Source of the DNA: Paenibacillus_E oryzisoli_A
GTDB lineage: Bacteria; Bacillota; Bacilli; Paenibacillales; NBRC-103111
Assembly: GCF_050467285.1 (NCBI RefSeq)
Contig: NZ_JBCMUN010000012.1
Span: 375,708-439,707 of the forward strand
DNA: 64,000 nt
Reading direction: 5' to 3'
The translations under genes were made by a program, and so were the position numbers. Positions within the stretch are counted from its first letter, which is position 1. Every line of letters starts with the position of its first letter. Shown here piece after piece: positions 34,732-42,971 of this stretch. The notes under the pieces are model-generated. The model saw only the letters and a program-made list of their open reading frames with translations. It was not told where the DNA came from and did not search any database.

Positions 34732-35931
34732 ATGAAAACATTTTTGAAACAAAAACACGTCTACATCGCGTTCGTCGCGGTTTTTGCCGTGATCTTGCTG
34801 CTGGGCTTGGCGCAGCTCGGTTCGTCGGTGAATCCGGTGCCGCGGAATTTACCGGTCATCCTCGTCCAGCAAGACGCAGGCGAGAAGCTGCCCACTGGGC
34901 AAGAGATGAATTTTGGCAAGCTGTTGCAGGACAAAATCACAGCTGCTCCGACGCAGGAAGGCGCTGCCTCGCCGCTGCAATGGACGGTTGCCGCCAGTGA
35001 GCAAGAAGCGGTGGACGCGATGAACCGGCAGCAGGCGTACGGGGCGGTCGTGATTCCTGCGGATTTTAGCCGGAAGCTGCTGAGCCTGACGACACCGCAA
35101 GGGCAGCCTGCGGCAGCAGTGCTGTACACCAATCCAGGCATGAACAACACCGCGGATACGATGGTGAACCAAATCCTGAATCAAATGCTGGCCGGTATGA
35201 ACGGCCAAGTGCGCGAGCAATTGCTTGGGCAGATCGCCAAGCAGGGAGGCACGCTGACGGCGGAGCAGACGAAGGCGTTCGCGGCACCGATTCAACTCAC
35301 CACAACGACGGTTAACCCTGTCGGCACCAGCAGCATGAACGGCAACGCGCCTGTCGCGCTCACACAGCTGGCCTGGTTCGGGGCGATGGTTGCGACGCTG
35401 CTGTTATTCATGGCCGCAGGCAAAGCCGCGGCGCAGTCCGGTTCCGTCACGCATCTCCTCCGCGTACGACTCGCGCAACTGCTTGGCGGTGCTGTACTGT
35501 CGGCGTTCGCGGCAGGAAGCATCGTGCTCGTTGCAGGGGAATGGCTCGGGTTAACGATCAGGGATTACAGTGAAACTTGGTTATTCTTATGGTTCACTGG
35601 CTTTGCCTTCTTCCTGCTGCAAACCGCCATCGTTTCTTGGTTGGGTCTAAAAGGGGTGCCGCTTTTCGTACTCGTCTTCTTCTTCGGCGCACCAGTGCTT
35701 GCGCTGCCGCCGGAAATGCTTCCGAGCTTCAGCCATGACTGGCTGTATACGTGGATGCCGCTGCGTTTTGGCGCGGCTGGACTGCGCGATGTGCTCTACT
35801 TCGGCCAAGGCCTGAATCTCAGCGCGCCGATGTGGACGCTGGGTTGGATCGGCGCGGCGGGGTTGGTGCTGACTGTGCTGTCCGCCGCGAAAAGACAGCC
35901 CAAACCGACGGCTGCAGCAACAGCAGCCTAA
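34732..35931 (+). CDS. YhgE/Pip-type (DUF3533-like, ABC-2-like) membrane protein
   Basis: 399 aa. One N-terminal helix (YIAFVAVFAVILLLGLAQLG), a large extracytoplasmic domain of about 170 residues (VILVQQDAGEKLP, AYGAVVIPADFSRKLLSL), then five helices from QLAWFGAMVATLLLFMAAGK. This is the YhgE/Pip and DUF3533 layout of ABC-2-type export components. GAGGAGG precedes ATG 34732; the frame is open further back but unsupported. No ATPase is adjacent. Under TetR control it may serve in export of a lipid or toxic compound. Confidence 0.82.
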   Translation: MKTFLKQKHVYIAFVAVFAVILLLGLAQLGSSVNPVPRNLPVILVQQDAGEKLPTGQEMNFGKLLQDKITAAPTQEGAASPLQWTVAASEQEAVDAMNRQQAYGAVVIPADFSRKLLSLTTPQGQPAAAVLYTNPGMNNTADTMVNQILNQMLAGMNGQVREQLLGQIAKQGGTLTAEQTKAFAAPIQLTTTTVNPVGTSSMNGNAPVALTQLAWFGAMVATLLLFMAAGKAAAQSGSVTHLLRVRLAQLLGGAVLSAFAAGSIVLVAGEWLGLTIRDYSETWLFLWFTGFAFFLLQTAIVSWLGLKGVPLFVLVFFFGAPVLALPPEMLPSFSHDWLYTWMPLRFGAAGLRDVLYFGQGLNLSAPMWTLGWIGAAGLVLTVLSAAKRQPKPTAAATAA

Positions 35932-35949
35932 CTTGTGAAATTGCTCGGA

Positions 35950-36640
35950 GCCCCTAGACACCTGCGGACACGTCCTCCCGGCTATGGACATATGTTGAAC
36001 CGTTCATAGCATAGAAAGGAGTGACGAGCCGGCATGGGAAAAAGGGCAATTCCGGGCGTATCCATCATTACGTGCACGAACCGCCCGCAATTTTTCAACA
36101 ATATTGTGCGCAATTTTCAGAGGCAGCAGTATCCGGCGAAGGAGCTCATTATCATTTTAAATCAGGATAGCATGCCGCTTGCCGAATACCGCCGCAAAGT
36201 GCGGGACGTGCCGAACGTCCGCGTCTACCAAGACGTCGAGCGCACCGCATTACTTGCTGGAGCAAGTCAAGGCGCTTTATCGTACGCGCAGCGATATTGC
36301 CGGCAAGCATGCCTGCTTGATCTATTTGACATCAACAAAGGAACTGCTGATTCGTTCGCCGCATGATCGCGACCAAGAGGTGGAATTCGTGCAGGGCGGC
36401 ACGATCCTGTTCCGCAGACGCGTGCTGCGCAAAGTGCGCTTCCCTGATCGCTCGCTGGGCAAAAGACGTCGCTTTCCTGCGAGCTGCCCGTAGCCGAGAC
36501 TTCAAGGCGTACGCCACGACGCCGTTCTACTACGTCTACATCCGCCGCAAAAATAAAAAAAGCCACACCTGGCGCGTGTCCAGGATGACTATTATCGCAA
36601 TGGCGGTCAAATGATCGGCGTAACGAAGGATTTCCGTCCG
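35950..36640 (+). pseudogene. Decayed family 2 glycosyltransferase, copy 1
   Basis: An intact start (AAAGGAG, then ATG 36034) leads to VSIITCTNRPQFFNNIVRNF and ELIIILNQDSM, the first strands of a GT-A glycosyltransferase. After YQDVERT a deletion removes the DDDD metal-binding part kept in copy 2 (49914-50630). The frame then shifts at least three times: LLIRSPHDRD and EVEFVQGGTILFRRR are in one frame, FYYVYIRRKNKKSHTW in another. About 85 bp before the start are also shared with copy 2, so promoter and gene were duplicated together. Resembles spore-maturation glycosyltransferases of the CgeD kind. Confidence 0.82.
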
Positions 36641-37070
36641 GTATCAAACCGGAGGCTGTAAGACGAAGTTTTGCCCGACTCCTGTCTGGCTCTGGCGTCC
36701 TCAGGACTAGACACATGTGGAGTGCTTAATAGGAAGACAACGAAGCGATACGCAGTAGGAGAGCGTCCTTGATTGAGCGTTCCTTTTTATTATCAGTCGG
36801 ATAACAAGGGGTCAGTAATAGCATTATCGTGGAAGTTTAAGTCCTTTCGGTAGTACCCCGGAATAAATGGCCTTCTTGGATTGGATTTATTAATTCCAGG
36901 GAATTTTATCATTGATTTATATCGCTTAGAATTATACTCGGCTAGCAGGAAGTCACTAGCGTTGCACAAATACTGATATGGTTGTTCCTGGTACCGGCGG
37001 TTTACTATTTTTTATCTAATTTCAAAAATTTAACACCCCTTTTTGGGGAGTCACGCCAAAAAATCCTCTC
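36641..37070. other. 430-bp gap with no recognisable gene
   Basis: Contains an imperfect hairpin with TTTTT near 36760-36788 and a small CCCC/GGGG hairpin near 37036-37048. Otherwise AT-rich sequence with stops in all frames. Confidence 0.4.
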
Positions 37071-37302
37071 TACTTAAAGCGAGGTTGTGAAATCCCATTA
37101 TTTCAATATTTATCTTATTTAGGTCTATATAATCAAATGACACAAGCAGAAGCTGTCGGTGTCGCAGTGGCAATGAGTGTCGAACAGAAGAAATCGATTC
37201 GTGAACTTGACATAGGAGAGCTGCAACTAAAAACTAATCGCACAAGGGGCTGAACTCGGCCAAGGGATTAAATTACGTGAAGTCTTATCATTTCGGAGGT
37301 AA
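37071..37302 (+). pseudogene. C-terminal relic of an FAD-dependent oxidoreductase
   Basis: Reading from 37071, the frame gives QAEAVGVAVAMSVEQKKSIR and ELDIGELQLK. After a one-base shift at about 37233 it resumes LIAQGAELGQGIKLREV and stops at TAA 37300-37302. The GxAAGxAxAxS...ELD..LQ pattern is the C-terminus of PF12831-type FAD oxidoreductases, where it contacts the flavin. The rest of the gene is gone. It ended 7 bp before the yhcH start, so the two once formed an operon. Confidence 0.55.
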
Positions 37303-37309
37303 TTAACAC

Positions 37310-37805
37310 ATGATTCTCAGTCACTTATCTTCTTGGGACAGATAATGAAAAAGACTTATTTCCATCGGCAATTAACCGAGTTATCATTTGGTTGAAGGAG
37401 CAAGGTAACCACTTGAAACTAGGCCGCCATGATATAGATGGTGATTTGCTGTATACACTCGTGCAAGAAGTGGTAACAGCCGTTCATTCTGAACGGCTGG
37501 CAGAACAACATAGACGGTATGCTGACGTAATGTTCTTGCTGGAAGGTGAAGAAACGATCTTTGTTAGCAGGTCGCTAACGAACGGGGCACTCCCAATTCA
37601 AGATCGGCAAATTGATAAAGATTATGTGCTTTACAATGAGGTTGGTCATGAGATTCCTGTAATTCTCAAGCCGGATATGTTGGTTGTCTTATACCCAGAC
37701 GATTTGCACCGACCCGCTTGCAGCAAATTTGGAGGTACTACAATTCGCAAAATTGTATTCAAAATAGACATGAAATTATTAGTAAAATGGGGAACGGATC
37801 AATGA
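37310..37805 (+). pseudogene. yhcH: YhcH/YjgK/YiaL-family gene with an N-terminal frameshift
   Basis: GGAGG precedes ATG 37310, which gives MILSHLSSWD, the expected YhcH N-terminus, but the frame stops at 37343. One base on, the frame reads DNEKDLFPSAINRVIIWL and continues to the end with DGDLLYTLVQEVVT, HRRYADVMFLLEGEE and VGHEIPVILKPDMLVVLYPD. The cupin-like core with its metal-binding residues is intact. YhcH proteins accompany sugar-acid and sialic-acid use. A sequencing error could also explain the single shift. Confidence 0.75.
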
Positions 37806-37821
37806 ATAAAATAATCTTATC

Positions 37822-39753
37822 TTAGTCCATCTCAATCCATACCGGAGCGGTTGCCGCGAATTCGCCGTTCTCCTGATAAATTTTGGCAAAATAAAATCGC
37901 TCCTCGCAAGGCAGCGCTACCTGATACTCCAACTGCTCGCACCGATGGTCATAAGCATGGAGCACGCGTCCGCGTTCGCCGATAATTTCAGTCCGAACGA
38001 TCTGGCATCCCGTTTCTAAACCGTATAGCGCTTTGATTTCAATCAGCAGCATGTCAGAGTGTTGGATTCGCGAACCCATAATGGCGCTGTTCACCGTAAA
38101 CCATACCTTCAGTTGCAGTGCTGATGTAAAATAAACGCGCTGGTGCCGGATCGCATCGTAGAAGTGTTCTTTTGTCAGCTTTTCAACCAGAACCGCCGTC
38201 CGAAGCGTATTTTGCGTTCCCCACAGCCCATGATGGTTATCCTGGTTGCCAACGGGTGCGACATGCCATCCCTTATCCAGCGCCATGATATAATAATACA
38301 GTCCCCCGAGCTCCTCCGATTCGATCGGGTTCGTTTCGATCAGATGAAGCACCTCATCGACTTGCGCGTCGTAAGGCTCGAATCCGTCCAAATGGCGATC
38401 TCCGCTGGACCACGGATGATTCCATTGATGGATCGAATCGGGGTAGCGTTTAACCAGATCATAGTACTGCGGAATATCGTTATATTTCGTTTCATATGTG
38501 TTGATAAAAAAGTCCAGGTTGTACGTATTCATATGTCCGAATTGGTTGTACCACGTCGTTTCGGCACCGTACAGCGCGAGGAAGGCGCCATCTTCAGTTT
38601 TCGTATCGGCCATCTGCCGGATATCGGCCCATTTGCGGCTTAGATCCCAATCCAAATAATGATCATACAGATTGCTGTGCTCCGTGATCGCCAGAAAGTC
38701 AATGCCGGCCGTATACCGTGCATAATCGTACGCCTCTTCGGGAACCCCGATGCCATCCGAAAATCCGGTATGGCTATGCAGGTTGCCGAAGTAGATATTG
38801 TACTTGTTGTCGATTGGAGCAGGCAAAGCACTTGGCCGAGGCTTTGGAACAGTTAAAGGTCGCTGCTTGACGAAGGCCAACCAATGAATTAACAGGCGCT
38901 GACCAGGTGAGGCATCTGTCATCACCAGATAGACGTTGTGAATGCCGGTCAATAGAGACGAGTTCGAATGTGCCAGACAACCGGCTAAGATCGACCATCG
39001 TTTCCATTGCTTAAACAGGACGATTTCTCCTATCTTTTCCCCATGAAGATCATCCACCCGGACCTCTAGTGTAATCTGCCGGTTCCTGTCACTGTCCGTA
39101 AATCCGAATTGTCCGCGCAGTTGATCTACGCCTGCCTCTGTAAAATCAATCCCGTGGTAAACCAGATAACTGTCAACCTCACTTGCGGTTATTACGCTGT
39201 ATGTCTCGCCAGGTTCAATGTCGTCCGTATCCAGCTCGCTGAAGCCATGCGCTTGATCATAGTTGGCTGCCGGAAATTTGCTATACGGAACCTTGTCAGT
39301 TTCCGTATCCACAGCATCCCCTGCATACCCGTACACGTGCACATTACGAATCTTCGCGGTCGCCCCCGGGGAGCAGTACGTGACGGTTACCCGTATATAA
39401 CGTGCGATAATAAACAAATTATACGTGTCTCCGCCAGCTTGTGTCTCCGTATTGTCTCGTTTCTCCGCTGCGGTTTCCCAGTTCAGCCTATCCTGGCTAA
39501 ATTCAACGAAATAGTGCGTATATTCGGCTTCACCCGCTCCCGTGTCGATCACAAGCTGTGTAATCCGGCTGCACTTCAGCAAATCTAGCCTCCACGAGAC
39601 GTAGTATGGCGCACCTGCCCAATACGTATCGTCTCGGCCGTCGATAGCTTTCTCCGCCTCGAAGCCTTCGAGCTCGTTTTCCGCTGCTGCAATTGTGCCT
39701 TGGCTCAATAGTACGATCGGTTGTGTATGTTCGTTCTGACTTTGTTCAAGCAT
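37822..39753 (-). CDS. Leaderless CehA/McbA-type PHP metallohydrolase with discoidin and CBM-like modules
   Basis: 643 aa, no signal peptide. A discoidin (F5/8 C) domain (about 15-145), a CBM6/35-like sandwich (about 160-300), then a PHP domain. NLHSHTGFSDG (His326, His328) opens the metal site; AITEHSNL, LYGAETTWY, HQWNHPW and GNQDNHHGLWG supply further ligands, as in CehA/McbA proteins. A C-terminal beta domain ends TAPVWIEMD. Such enzymes hydrolyse phosphoester or ester bonds. It lies 24 bp after a longer paralogue that is secreted; lack of a leader is odd for a protein with binding modules. Convergent with yhcH. Confidence 0.85.
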   Translation of the reverse strand: MLEQSQNEHTQPIVLLSQGTIAAAENELEGFEAEKAIDGRDDTYWAGAPYYVSWRLDLLKCSRITQLVIDTGAGEAEYTHYFVEFSQDRLNWETAAEKRDNTETQAGGDTYNLFIIARYIRVTVTYCSPGATAKIRNVHVYGYAGDAVDTETDKVPYSKFPAANYDQAHGFSELDTDDIEPGETYSVITASEVDSYLVYHGIDFTEAGVDQLRGQFGFTDSDRNRQITLEVRVDDLHGEKIGEIVLFKQWKRWSILAGCLAHSNSSLLTGIHNVYLVMTDASPGQRLLIHWLAFVKQRPLTVPKPRPSALPAPIDNKYNIYFGNLHSHTGFSDGIGVPEEAYDYARYTAGIDFLAITEHSNLYDHYLDWDLSRKWADIRQMADTKTEDGAFLALYGAETTWYNQFGHMNTYNLDFFINTYETKYNDIPQYYDLVKRYPDSIHQWNHPWSSGDRHLDGFEPYDAQVDEVLHLIETNPIESEELGGLYYYIMALDKGWHVAPVGNQDNHHGLWGTQNTLRTAVLVEKLTKEHFYDAIRHQRVYFTSALQLKVWFTVNSAIMGSRIQHSDMLLIEIKALYGLETGCQIVRTEIIGERGRVLHAYDHRCEQLEYQVALPCEERFYFAKIYQENGEFAATAPVWIEMD

Positions 39754-39777
39754 GATGTATCACCCATTCTGCAGTGT

Positions 39778-42663
39778 CTAGAGTCCGGTCCAGATCGGCG
39801 CTGTAATCGCAGCCTGACCGTCATTCTGAATGATTTTAAGGAAGTAATATTTCTTGGTATTGTTCGTAATGGAGAAATTGGTCCAATTAATGTTAGTAGA
39901 ACTGAAATTAGCAGACCCAGCCAACTGACCACCCTCCGTATACACTTCGATTCTGCTAATCGTATCTCCGGAGTCAGGATCGCTTGCACGGACCGAGAAG
40001 TTCAATGTGGACGGACTCGATAAAGTGGAGCCCATGATGCTGTTGTTAATTTGGTAGATGACTTTCATATTGATGTCAGTCGTTGAATACACCCGATGTT
40101 GACGGATGGCGTCAAGGATTTGCGCTTTGCTGAGGCTTTCTGTCAGAACGGCGGTTCTGCGGTTATCCAGCGTTCCCCAATTCGCCACATGATTATCCTG
40201 ATTGCCGGTTGGCGCGATATGCCAGCCCATATCCAATGCATCCGTATAGTAACCCATATAATCAATGGCATTGGACCAGGTGGGAACTTCAATCAATTCG
40301 ACAACATCATCCGCATCTGCATCATAGGGTGAGAAGCCGTCAAAGTCGGCATCCCAGGGGTGATTCCACTGAACAATGGACGCCGGATACTGCTTTACAT
40401 GATTGTAAAAATTGCTCGGCGTATTGTACTTGATTTCGTACGTATTGATGAAGTGATCCATCTCCAGCGTATTTATATGCCCAAAGCGACTGGAAGGGTA
40501 CCACGTAACCTCGCTCCCTGCCAGGGCGACGAAGCTGCCGTTAACAGTCTTGCGGTCAGCTGACTGCTTCAAGTCCCGCCATTTCAGACTTTGATTCCAG
40601 TCAAAGAAGTTATCGTACAGATTGGAATGTTCCGTGACGGCGAGAAAATCCAGATCAGCCGTGTTCCTTGCGTAATCGAACGCTGCATCTGGAACGCCAG
40701 CGCCATCGGAAAATGAGGTATGGCTGTGCAGGTTCCCGAAATACACATTGTAGCTGGCCGGTGCGGGCAGCGGCGAGGGCTCCGGGGCGGCAGCCGGAAG
40801 TGCCGGTTTCTTGGCGAATTGGAACCAGTTGATGCCCAGTCCTTTGTCCGAATTATTTCCGATCACGAGGTATACGTCATGTACACCAGTTACCAGGCTA
40901 ATGTCCGTTGCCAAGGTACTGTTCCTGTTCCACTGTTTGAACGCGGAAAGCGTCCCAACTCGTGTACCCGTCGGAGAATCGAGCCGTACCTCTAAATTGA
41001 CTGTTTCGAGCGGTTCACCCTCATCCGGATTAGGCGTGTATACACGGGCGATGAACTGATACGCGCCCGTTGCGCCAAAATCCAGATCATCAAAGCGTAA
41101 ATAATCGCCTGCCGTGACGGCGCTGGCTGCAACGGAGTCGTCACCAATTGCATATTCATGGGTCGAATCGGGACTGGCAGCGAAGGTAATGCCGTTAACC
41201 GCATCGTAATCAGCGGATTGAATGATGCTGAAGGCGCTGAGATTGACGGAAGGAGTTGGAAGCGGCACGCTTTCTCTAAAACCATAAGCCTTGAAATCCG
41301 TAATGTGGAATACCGCATTGGCCGAATTATACGTACCCCTAACACGAATATAACGACCGGTCGCGTTGACTGTGTATGTATCTCCTTGATCGACCGCTTC
41401 TTTTATATCATTTTTGGCTGCCACCTGGGTCCAATTGAACTGATCCTTGCTCACGTAGATCGTATATTGATAATAACGGGTGCCGTCGACATAATTACGC
41501 AACCTGATCAGTTTGATCTCATAATTGTTCTCCAAGTCCACCTGCCAGTAATGCTGATAAGGAGACATGCTGGCGTAATTGCCGTTAGTGGCATCGGAAT
41601 CGATCGCGTAGTGCGGCTCATGGCCGGTTTGAGTGTAAGTGATGATCGGATCTCCCGGCGAGGACGGCTTGGCTTCGACCTCAGCGGTTTTGTCAGATGT
41701 CAGCAGAGCAGGGTTCAGCGTGCATTCCTTATAGCCGTACACCTTGAGATCGCTGATGTGAGTACCCTTGTTCGCAGAGTTGTAGGTCACGTTCACTCTA
41801 ATGAATCGCCCGATATCGTCGACGTCATATGCATCGCCGGCGTCCGTGGCCGGATTGTTATTCGATTTGGCAGCCAAAGTTGTCCATGTTGTGCCGTTCG
41901 TGCTTGTTTGAATATTGTACTTGTAGTATCGGGTGCCATCTACATAATTGCGGATGCTTAACTTCTTAATATTGTAGTTGGCACCGAGATCTACCTGCCA
42001 CCATTGTGTATACGGGTAAGCTGACCAGTAGCTTGTATTAGTTGCATCGGCATCGTTCCCGTATTCAGGTTCATGGCCAGACTCATTGCTTTGTGATGTG
42101 ACGGGTTTGCCGGCGCTGATCAATGGAGGTGTCTCACTCATTCGGCTCTGCGGGACGATCTGCTTCGACTGGCTGGAGCTGGACCAATACAATTTGACTG
42201 AAGAATTCCCTGTATTTGTAAAATATTCGAGACGAATGTCATAATCTGTATTCGCCGTCAGTGTAAGGAAGGAGGTCCACTCCGCATTCGTCTGCTCGGT
42301 CCATCTGTCGATTAACAACTCTCCATTGACCCACAGTCTTACGCCTCCATCGAATTTAACGTAGAAATTGTATTTCTGTGAATACTGCGGTCGAATTTGC
42401 CCTGTCCATCTGACAGAGAAGGTGTCGGACGCTATGGAAGCGTCAGGAGAGCCAGAGCCCCAATTATAATTCACGGTGGGGTCCGTCCTCGACAGCACAG
42501 GAGAAGTAAGGTCTATATTATTGAAATAGTCGCCTTTTAATCCGTTGCCCATTTGGCCGTAAGCTGTCTGTGTGTTCACCATTGAGATGGCAACGGTTAC
42601 AACAAGTGCCGCAACAAATAACGCCACCTTTAGAATGCGTCCCCATTCGCTTGCCTTCTTCAT
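39778..42663 (-). CDS. Secreted CehA/McbA-type PHP metallohydrolase with PA14, two discoidin and CBM-like modules
   Basis: 961 aa. A signal peptide (VALFVAALVVTVAISMVNTQ) is followed by a PA14 domain (GLKGDYFNNIDL, WVNGELLIDRW), two discoidin repeats (WWQVDLGANYNIKKL and HYWQVDLENNYEIKL), a CBM6/35-like domain and the PHP domain with NLHSHTSFSDG (His646, His648), VTEHSNLYD, QWNHPWDADFDG and TGNQDNH. It should act on a glycan at the cell surface or outside, with three or four binding modules holding substrate. ATG 42663 has GGGAGG upstream; the previous ATG lies on that site. Divergent from the AraC regulator. Confidence 0.88.
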   Translation of the reverse strand: MKKASEWGRILKVALFVAALVVTVAISMVNTQTAYGQMGNGLKGDYFNNIDLTSPVLSRTDPTVNYNWGSGSPDASIASDTFSVRWTGQIRPQYSQKYNFYVKFDGGVRLWVNGELLIDRWTEQTNAEWTSFLTLTANTDYDIRLEYFTNTGNSSVKLYWSSSSQSKQIVPQSRMSETPPLISAGKPVTSQSNESGHEPEYGNDADATNTSYWSAYPYTQWWQVDLGANYNIKKLSIRNYVDGTRYYKYNIQTSTNGTTWTTLAAKSNNNPATDAGDAYDVDDIGRFIRVNVTYNSANKGTHISDLKVYGYKECTLNPALLTSDKTAEVEAKPSSPGDPIITYTQTGHEPHYAIDSDATNGNYASMSPYQHYWQVDLENNYEIKLIRLRNYVDGTRYYQYTIYVSKDQFNWTQVAAKNDIKEAVDQGDTYTVNATGRYIRVRGTYNSANAVFHITDFKAYGFRESVPLPTPSVNLSAFSIIQSADYDAVNGITFAASPDSTHEYAIGDDSVAASAVTAGDYLRFDDLDFGATGAYQFIARVYTPNPDEGEPLETVNLEVRLDSPTGTRVGTLSAFKQWNRNSTLATDISLVTGVHDVYLVIGNNSDKGLGINWFQFAKKPALPAAAPEPSPLPAPASYNVYFGNLHSHTSFSDGAGVPDAAFDYARNTADLDFLAVTEHSNLYDNFFDWNQSLKWRDLKQSADRKTVNGSFVALAGSEVTWYPSSRFGHINTLEMDHFINTYEIKYNTPSNFYNHVKQYPASIVQWNHPWDADFDGFSPYDADADDVVELIEVPTWSNAIDYMGYYTDALDMGWHIAPTGNQDNHVANWGTLDNRRTAVLTESLSKAQILDAIRQHRVYSTTDINMKVIYQINNSIMGSTLSSPSTLNFSVRASDPDSGDTISRIEVYTEGGQLAGSANFSSTNINWTNFSITNNTKKYYFLKIIQNDGQAAITAPIWTGL

Positions 42664-42971
42664 ACTTCGATTACCTCCCATAGTATTGGTTTGTTTGCTT
42701 GGTTATTCGCTCCCCCTTCCTGCTGAATTGTTCGCCTACGCGCTTACCTGTATGGCGAGCAGGACTCGGGCTACTGATAATTTTAATATGGTACAGTTCC
42801 TCCAGAAGATCAACGAACATTGCTTGCTGACGCTCATATAAATTTTGTCTTCCGGTGCAAATATGGGTATTTAGCCTTCGAGCCAACAGGAAACATTCAA
42901 TTTCCAACGAATAACTGTAGCTAACAATATCAAGGCGAGATAGTTCGTAGACAGAGAAATGGGGGAACAAA
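42664..42971. other. 308-bp divergent promoter region of the PHP genes and AraC regulator
   Basis: No gene. The AraC protein most likely binds here to control both directions. I saw no repeat strong enough to name as its operator. Confidence 0.4.

Noticed and set aside
41158..41961. 267-codon open frame antisense to the secreted PHP gene
   Set aside because: It lies wholly inside a well-supported coding region with PA14, discoidin and PHP motifs, has no ribosome site and shows no domain.
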